Shown here: positions 61,043 to 64,000 of the stretch, piece by piece
How the letters are laid out: every line of letters starts with the position of its first letter
Numbering within the stretch: position 1 is the stretch's first letter
Assembly: GCF_019145195.1 (NCBI RefSeq)
Contig: NZ_JAHSTW010000009.1
Location: forward strand, 124,001-188,000
Origin: Pseudomonas siliginis
Lineage (GTDB): Bacteria; Pseudomonadota; Gammaproteobacteria; Pseudomonadales; Pseudomonadaceae
Direction of reading: 5' to 3'
DNA length: 64,000 nucleotides
Notes under the pieces: model-generated
Seen by the model: the letters and a program-made list of their open reading frames with translations, nothing else
Database searches by the model: none
Told to the model about the DNA's origin: nothing
Program-made: the position numbers and the translations under genes

Positions 61043-61570
61043 ATGCCTTTACCCGAATCCGTTTTCGATTACGAAGCCCGCCTCGCCGCCTGTGCCCGGG
61101 GCGAGCGCGCGGCTTTGCGCGATTTGTATGTGCAGGAAGGCCCGCGCCTGCTCGGCGTGGCCAAACGGCTGGTGCGCGATACGGCGCTGGCGGAGGACAT
61201 TGTGCATGAGGCATTCATCAAGATCTGGAACGGCGCCGCCGGCTTCGACCCGGCGCGCGGCTCGGCGCGGGGCTGGATGTTCAGCGTGACCCGGCACCTG
61301 GCCTTGAATCAGTTGCGCAAGCAAAGTCGGGAAACGCCGTTCAGCGAAGAACATGAGGCCGCCGCGCCTGATGAGGCGGTCGATGTTCACTCGGCGCGCA
61401 TTCATCGCTGCCTCGAGCAACTGGAACCGCTGCGGCGCAGCTGCATCCTCCATGCCTACGTCGACGGTTACAGCCACGCGCAGATTTCCGCGCGCCTCGA
61501 CACGCCGCTGGGCACGGTCAAAGCGTGGATCAAGCGCAGCCTCAATGCTTTGCGGGAGTGCATGGGATGA
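61043..61570 (+). CDS. ECF sigma factor
   Basis: The 175-residue sigma factor has region 2 (LYVQEGPRLLGVAKRLVRD; AEDIVHEAFIKIWNGA) and region 4 (YSHAQISARLDTPLGTVKAW). It resembles the RpoE/SigK-like class with a RskA-type partner. Its stop overlaps the start of the anti-sigma gene (ATGA), so they are translationally coupled. ATG 61043 is chosen; a weak TTG lies three codons earlier. Activating signal unknown. Confidence 0.9.
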   Translation: MPLPESVFDYEARLAACARGERAALRDLYVQEGPRLLGVAKRLVRDTALAEDIVHEAFIKIWNGAAGFDPARGSARGWMFSVTRHLALNQLRKQSRETPFSEEHEAAAPDEAVDVHSARIHRCLEQLEPLRRSCILHAYVDGYSHAQISARLDTPLGTVKAWIKRSLNALRECMG

Positions 61571-62259
61571 CCGGCGAATCAGCGCAGGAACGGGATGAAC
61601 TGGCCGGCGAATACGTGCTCGGCACCTTGTCGTTCGAGCAGCGCATCGAGGCGCAACGGCGGCTGCCGAACGATCCTGAGTTGCGCGCGGCAGTCGACGC
61701 ATGGGAGCGACGTCTGCTGGAGCTGACCGATCTGGCCGAACCTCAGCAACCCTCGGCGCAGTTATGGCCACGTATCGAGCGCAGTCTCGAACGGCTGACG
61801 GTGAAGAAACCACTGACTTCGTGGTGGAATCTGCTGCCACTGTGGCGCGGTTTGAGTGCGGCGGGCCTGGCTGCGACGCTGATTCTGGGCACGATGCTAC
61901 TGACGCAGACTGCGCCGAAACCGAGTTATCTGGTGGTGCTGGTGGCGCCGCAGGACAAGGCGCCGGGTTGGGTGATTCAGGCGAGCAATGCGCGGGAGAT
62001 TCAGTTGATTCCACTGGGCGTGGTCGAGGTGCCGGCGGACAAGGCGCTGGAGTTCTGGACCAAGGCTGACGGCTGGTCGGGGCCGGTGTCATTGGGCTTG
62101 GTCAAGCCGGGGCAGGCGTTGTCGGTGCCGCTGGACAAACTGCCGCCGTTGCAGCCGAACCAGCTGTTTGAGCTGACGCTGGAAGGCGCCAACGGCTCAC
62201 CGATCGGCAAACCGACCGGGCCGATTCAGGCGATCGGGCGTGCGGTGAAGGTGCTCTGA
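61567..62259 (+). CDS. RskA-like membrane anti-sigma factor
   Basis: The 230-residue protein has an N-terminal sigma-binding domain (RDELAGEYVLGTLSFEQRIE), one membrane helix (about 95-112, LSAAGLAATLILGTMLL) and a periplasmic RskA domain (YLVVLVAPQDKAPGWVIQAS; FELTLEGANGSPIGKPTGPI). It should hold the sigma factor inactive until an envelope signal. Overlaps the sigma gene by 4 bases. Confidence 0.9.
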   Translation: MTGESAQERDELAGEYVLGTLSFEQRIEAQRRLPNDPELRAAVDAWERRLLELTDLAEPQQPSAQLWPRIERSLERLTVKKPLTSWWNLLPLWRGLSAAGLAATLILGTMLLTQTAPKPSYLVVLVAPQDKAPGWVIQASNAREIQLIPLGVVEVPADKALEFWTKADGWSGPVSLGLVKPGQALSVPLDKLPPLQPNQLFELTLEGANGSPIGKPTGPIQAIGRAVKVL

Positions 62260-62288
62260 GGCTCTGCTACGCGGTTGTCCGCAACCAT

Positions 62289-62302
62289 CATCGACGTCGA
62301 TG
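62289..62302. promoter_or_regulatory. Perfect 14-bp palindrome upstream of the repeat protein
   Basis: CATCGACGTCGATG is a perfect palindrome about 90 bases before the repeat-protein start. It may bind a regulator; no known box is matched. Confidence 0.3.
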
Positions 62303-62391
62303 TTCACCATCACGGCAATGAAGTTCTCATAAAAAATTCCGGGCGTAACATCAGCTCCATACCAACCAACAACACCCCGGAGCACACCATC

Positions 62392-62793
62392 ATGAAACGC
62401 CAGACTCTTCTCAGCATCGCTTTCTCGGTTTTCGCAGTTAACGCTTTCGCCGCCACCCCGGCGCACACCATGATCGCCGAAGGCGGTTCGGACAAGCTGA
62501 TCGAAAGCCGTCTGGCCGAAGGTGGTTCCGATCGTCTGATCGAACGCCGCGTTGCCGAAGGTGGTTCGGATCGTCTGATCGAACGCCGCGTTGCCGAAGG
62601 TGGTTCGGATCGTCTGATCGAACGCCGTGTTGCCGAAGGTGGTTCGGATCGTCTGATCGAACGCCGCGTTGCTGAAGGTGGTTCGGATCGTCTGATCGAA
62701 CGCCGCGTTGCTGAAGGTGGTTCGGATCGTCTGATCGAACGCCGCGTTGCTGAAGGTGGTTCGGATCGTCTGATCGAACGCCGTGTTGCCTGA
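62392..62793 (+). CDS. Exported protein of eight 13-residue repeats
   Basis: The 133-residue product has a signal peptide (about 1-21, ending NAFAA) and then eight head-to-tail units of AEGGSDRLIERRV (the first reads AEGGSDKLIESRL), almost identical at DNA level (39-base period, 62476-62787). A terminator follows. I recall pseudomonad homologues labelled phage infection protein, without firm function. It lies 130 bases after the anti-sigma gene and could be a target of that sigma factor, by position only. Confidence 0.85.
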   Translation: MKRQTLLSIAFSVFAVNAFAATPAHTMIAEGGSDKLIESRLAEGGSDRLIERRVAEGGSDRLIERRVAEGGSDRLIERRVAEGGSDRLIERRVAEGGSDRLIERRVAEGGSDRLIERRVAEGGSDRLIERRVA

Positions 62794-62822
62794 TGCATGA
62801 CTGCAAGCGCAACACCGCAGAG

Positions 62823-62850
62823 AAACCCGGCTCCCGCAGCCGGGTTTTTT
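62823..62850 (+). terminator. Terminator of the repeat protein gene
   Basis: AACCCGGCT pairs with AGCCGGGTT, followed by TTTTT; 33 bases after the stop. Confidence 0.9.
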
Positions 62851-62863
62851 ATGTCTGCGTGTT

Positions 62864-63946
62864 TTATCCGGCCTTGGCCATGCAGCGCTTGTAGCGCTCG
62901 TCCACGCGCTTGGCGAACCAGGCAGTGGTGAGTTTGCGGGTGATCTTCGGACTCTGCAGCACAATCCCCGGCAATACCGCGCGCGGTAAAGCCTTGCCTT
63001 CGGCCCGCTCCGCCAGTTCGAACACGCGCTGATAGAGTTTGCTCTCTTCGAATTCCAGGGTTTTGCCCTTCTCCAGTTGATCGCGAATCGTCGGGTTGCG
63101 CATGCCCAGCGACTTGCCGAGGGTGCGCACCGCCAGTTCGGTACTGCCGGGCATGATCGAGTCGTAGCGAATCAGGTCGCCGTCCAGGGTCAGCGGGATG
63201 CCGGAAGCGCGGCTGACCGCATTCTGAAACGCGGCATTGCGACTGGCGTACCAGCCGGCGTTGAAATCGGCGAAGCGATACAGCGGCTCGCGGTAATTCA
63301 CCGGATAGCCGAGCAAATGGGCGATGCCGAAATACATGCCGCCGCGCCGGCTGAACACTTCACGGCGGATCGTGCCGTCCACCGGGTACGGGTAATCCTT
63401 GGCGTGCTCCTCGGCGAATTCGATGCTGACCTGCATCGGCCCGCCGGTGTGCACCGGGTTGAAGCCGCCGAACAGCGTACGGCCCATCGGCACCATGCCG
63501 ATGAAGTCGTCGAATATCGCGCTCAGCTCTTTTTCACTGCGCGCCGCATTCAGGCGTTCGCTGTAGGTCTTGCCGTTGGGCGAGCGCACTTGCAAAGCGC
63601 CGCTGACCAGCAGGCTGGGGATGTGCACCTTGGCGGCGCGGCGGTCGATTTCGTCGCGGGCGATCTTGCCCAGGCCGGGCACCGTCGGGTCAGCCTGGAA
63701 AGTCGATTCCTGCTCGGCCACGGCCAGTACCGAACACAGATTTTGGGTGGTGGTGTTGATGCCTTGCGCGGCGAACGCGGCGTGGATGTCCGTGGCCCAA
63801 CCCTGACGGTCGGCAGTTTTTGCCGGCAACAGCCGAACAATTTCCGCCTTCACTTCGGCCGGCGGACGCGGCGCCGGTTCGTTGCTGCGCTGGCTGGCGC
63901 AACCGGCGAGCAGCAGCATGGCGCCGAGAGTAATGAGTAATCGCAT
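62864..63946 (-). CDS. DUF1615 lipoprotein
   Basis: The 360-residue product has a signal with lipobox LLAGC. The body follows the DUF1615 family as I recall it (WATDIHAAFAAQGINTTTQN; AEQESTFQADPTVPGL; FNPVHTGGPMQVSIEFAE). The Glu in AEQESTF and the GGPMQVS stretch recall lytic transglycosylase folds, so murein cleavage is possible but not shown. GGAGCAAC precedes ATG 63946. Confidence 0.85.
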   Translation of the reverse strand: MRLLITLGAMLLLAGCASQRSNEPAPRPPAEVKAEIVRLLPAKTADRQGWATDIHAAFAAQGINTTTQNLCSVLAVAEQESTFQADPTVPGLGKIARDEIDRRAAKVHIPSLLVSGALQVRSPNGKTYSERLNAARSEKELSAIFDDFIGMVPMGRTLFGGFNPVHTGGPMQVSIEFAEEHAKDYPYPVDGTIRREVFSRRGGMYFGIAHLLGYPVNYREPLYRFADFNAGWYASRNAAFQNAVSRASGIPLTLDGDLIRYDSIMPGSTELAVRTLGKSLGMRNPTIRDQLEKGKTLEFEESKLYQRVFELAERAEGKALPRAVLPGIVLQSPKITRKLTTAWFAKRVDERYKRCMAKAG

Positions 63947-64000
63947 GTTGCTCCATCCAATCAAATTAGCCTCAACACCATACACAACCCCCGTAGAAGC

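Noticed and set aside
62476..62787. CRISPR array
   Set aside because: The 39-base units are directly adjacent without unique spacers and are in frame inside a signal-peptide protein.

Overview
The window is chromosomal DNA of a fluorescent-group Pseudomonas. The supporting signs are the high-GC coding style, the core order tig-clpP-clpX-lon-hupB-ppiD, an ampR/ampC pair, DNA polymerase II, and many copies of the GTGGGAGCGAGC-type and GGGGATAAATCCCC-type REP/REPIN palindromes seen in fluorescent pseudomonads. No phage, transposase or CRISPR array is visible. The organism is inferred from sequence character, not from a search.

Layout. 1-5.1 kb: a partial PLP enzyme (minus), fadH (minus), then a nitrilase-superfamily protein and an AraC-type regulator (plus). 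5.2-6.2 kb: a DUF2242-type lipoprotein. 6.2-6.9 kb: a structured non-coding stretch. 6.9-15.4 kb, all minus: the proteostasis cluster tig, clpP, clpX, lon, hupB, ppiD, with a degenerate tRNA-Asp-like sequence between hupB and ppiD. 15.8-16.3 kb: a tRNA operon (Arg, His, Leu, His) facing away from folD. 17.6-23.5 kb: pbpG, small acidic proteins, an inactive-looking C39-like lipoprotein, a small membrane protein, a TerC protein, an NhaR-type regulator and an MFS exporter. 23.8-32.4 kb: sstT, DUF1993, YceH, a cupin, a shikimate-dehydrogenase-like enzyme, several small proteins, an AI-2E family protein and trhP/yegQ. 32.5-36.3 kb: a D-glucarate locus (GntR/FadR regulator, gudP, gudD) with three candidate operators. 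36.5-38.7 kb: divergent ampR/ampC. 39-48.4 kb: DUF4174, TauE/SafE, a lipoprotein, exported GalM, an aldo/keto reductase, DUF1810, polB, a CBS protein and a GST. 48.4-49.5 kb: an anonymous, relatively AT-rich kilobase.

49.5-60.2 kb is the most distinctive block. It reads in one direction as tonB-exbB-exbD, a TonB-dependent receptor, and a Yej-type peptide ABC importer (binding protein, two permeases, double ATPase). Together these could form a complete outer-membrane-to-cytoplasm import route for a peptide or peptide-like compound. The window ends with a DUF3455 protein, an ECF sigma/anti-sigma pair followed by an exported protein made of eight 13-residue repeats, and a DUF1615 lipoprotein.

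Special signals are a tRNA-like sequence that keeps its acceptor stem and CCA but has lost its D and anticodon stems, a REPIN of one family sitting inside the palindrome of another, a REP that encodes the last residues of the peptide-importer ATPase, and several short genes below 70 codons with good ribosome binding sites.
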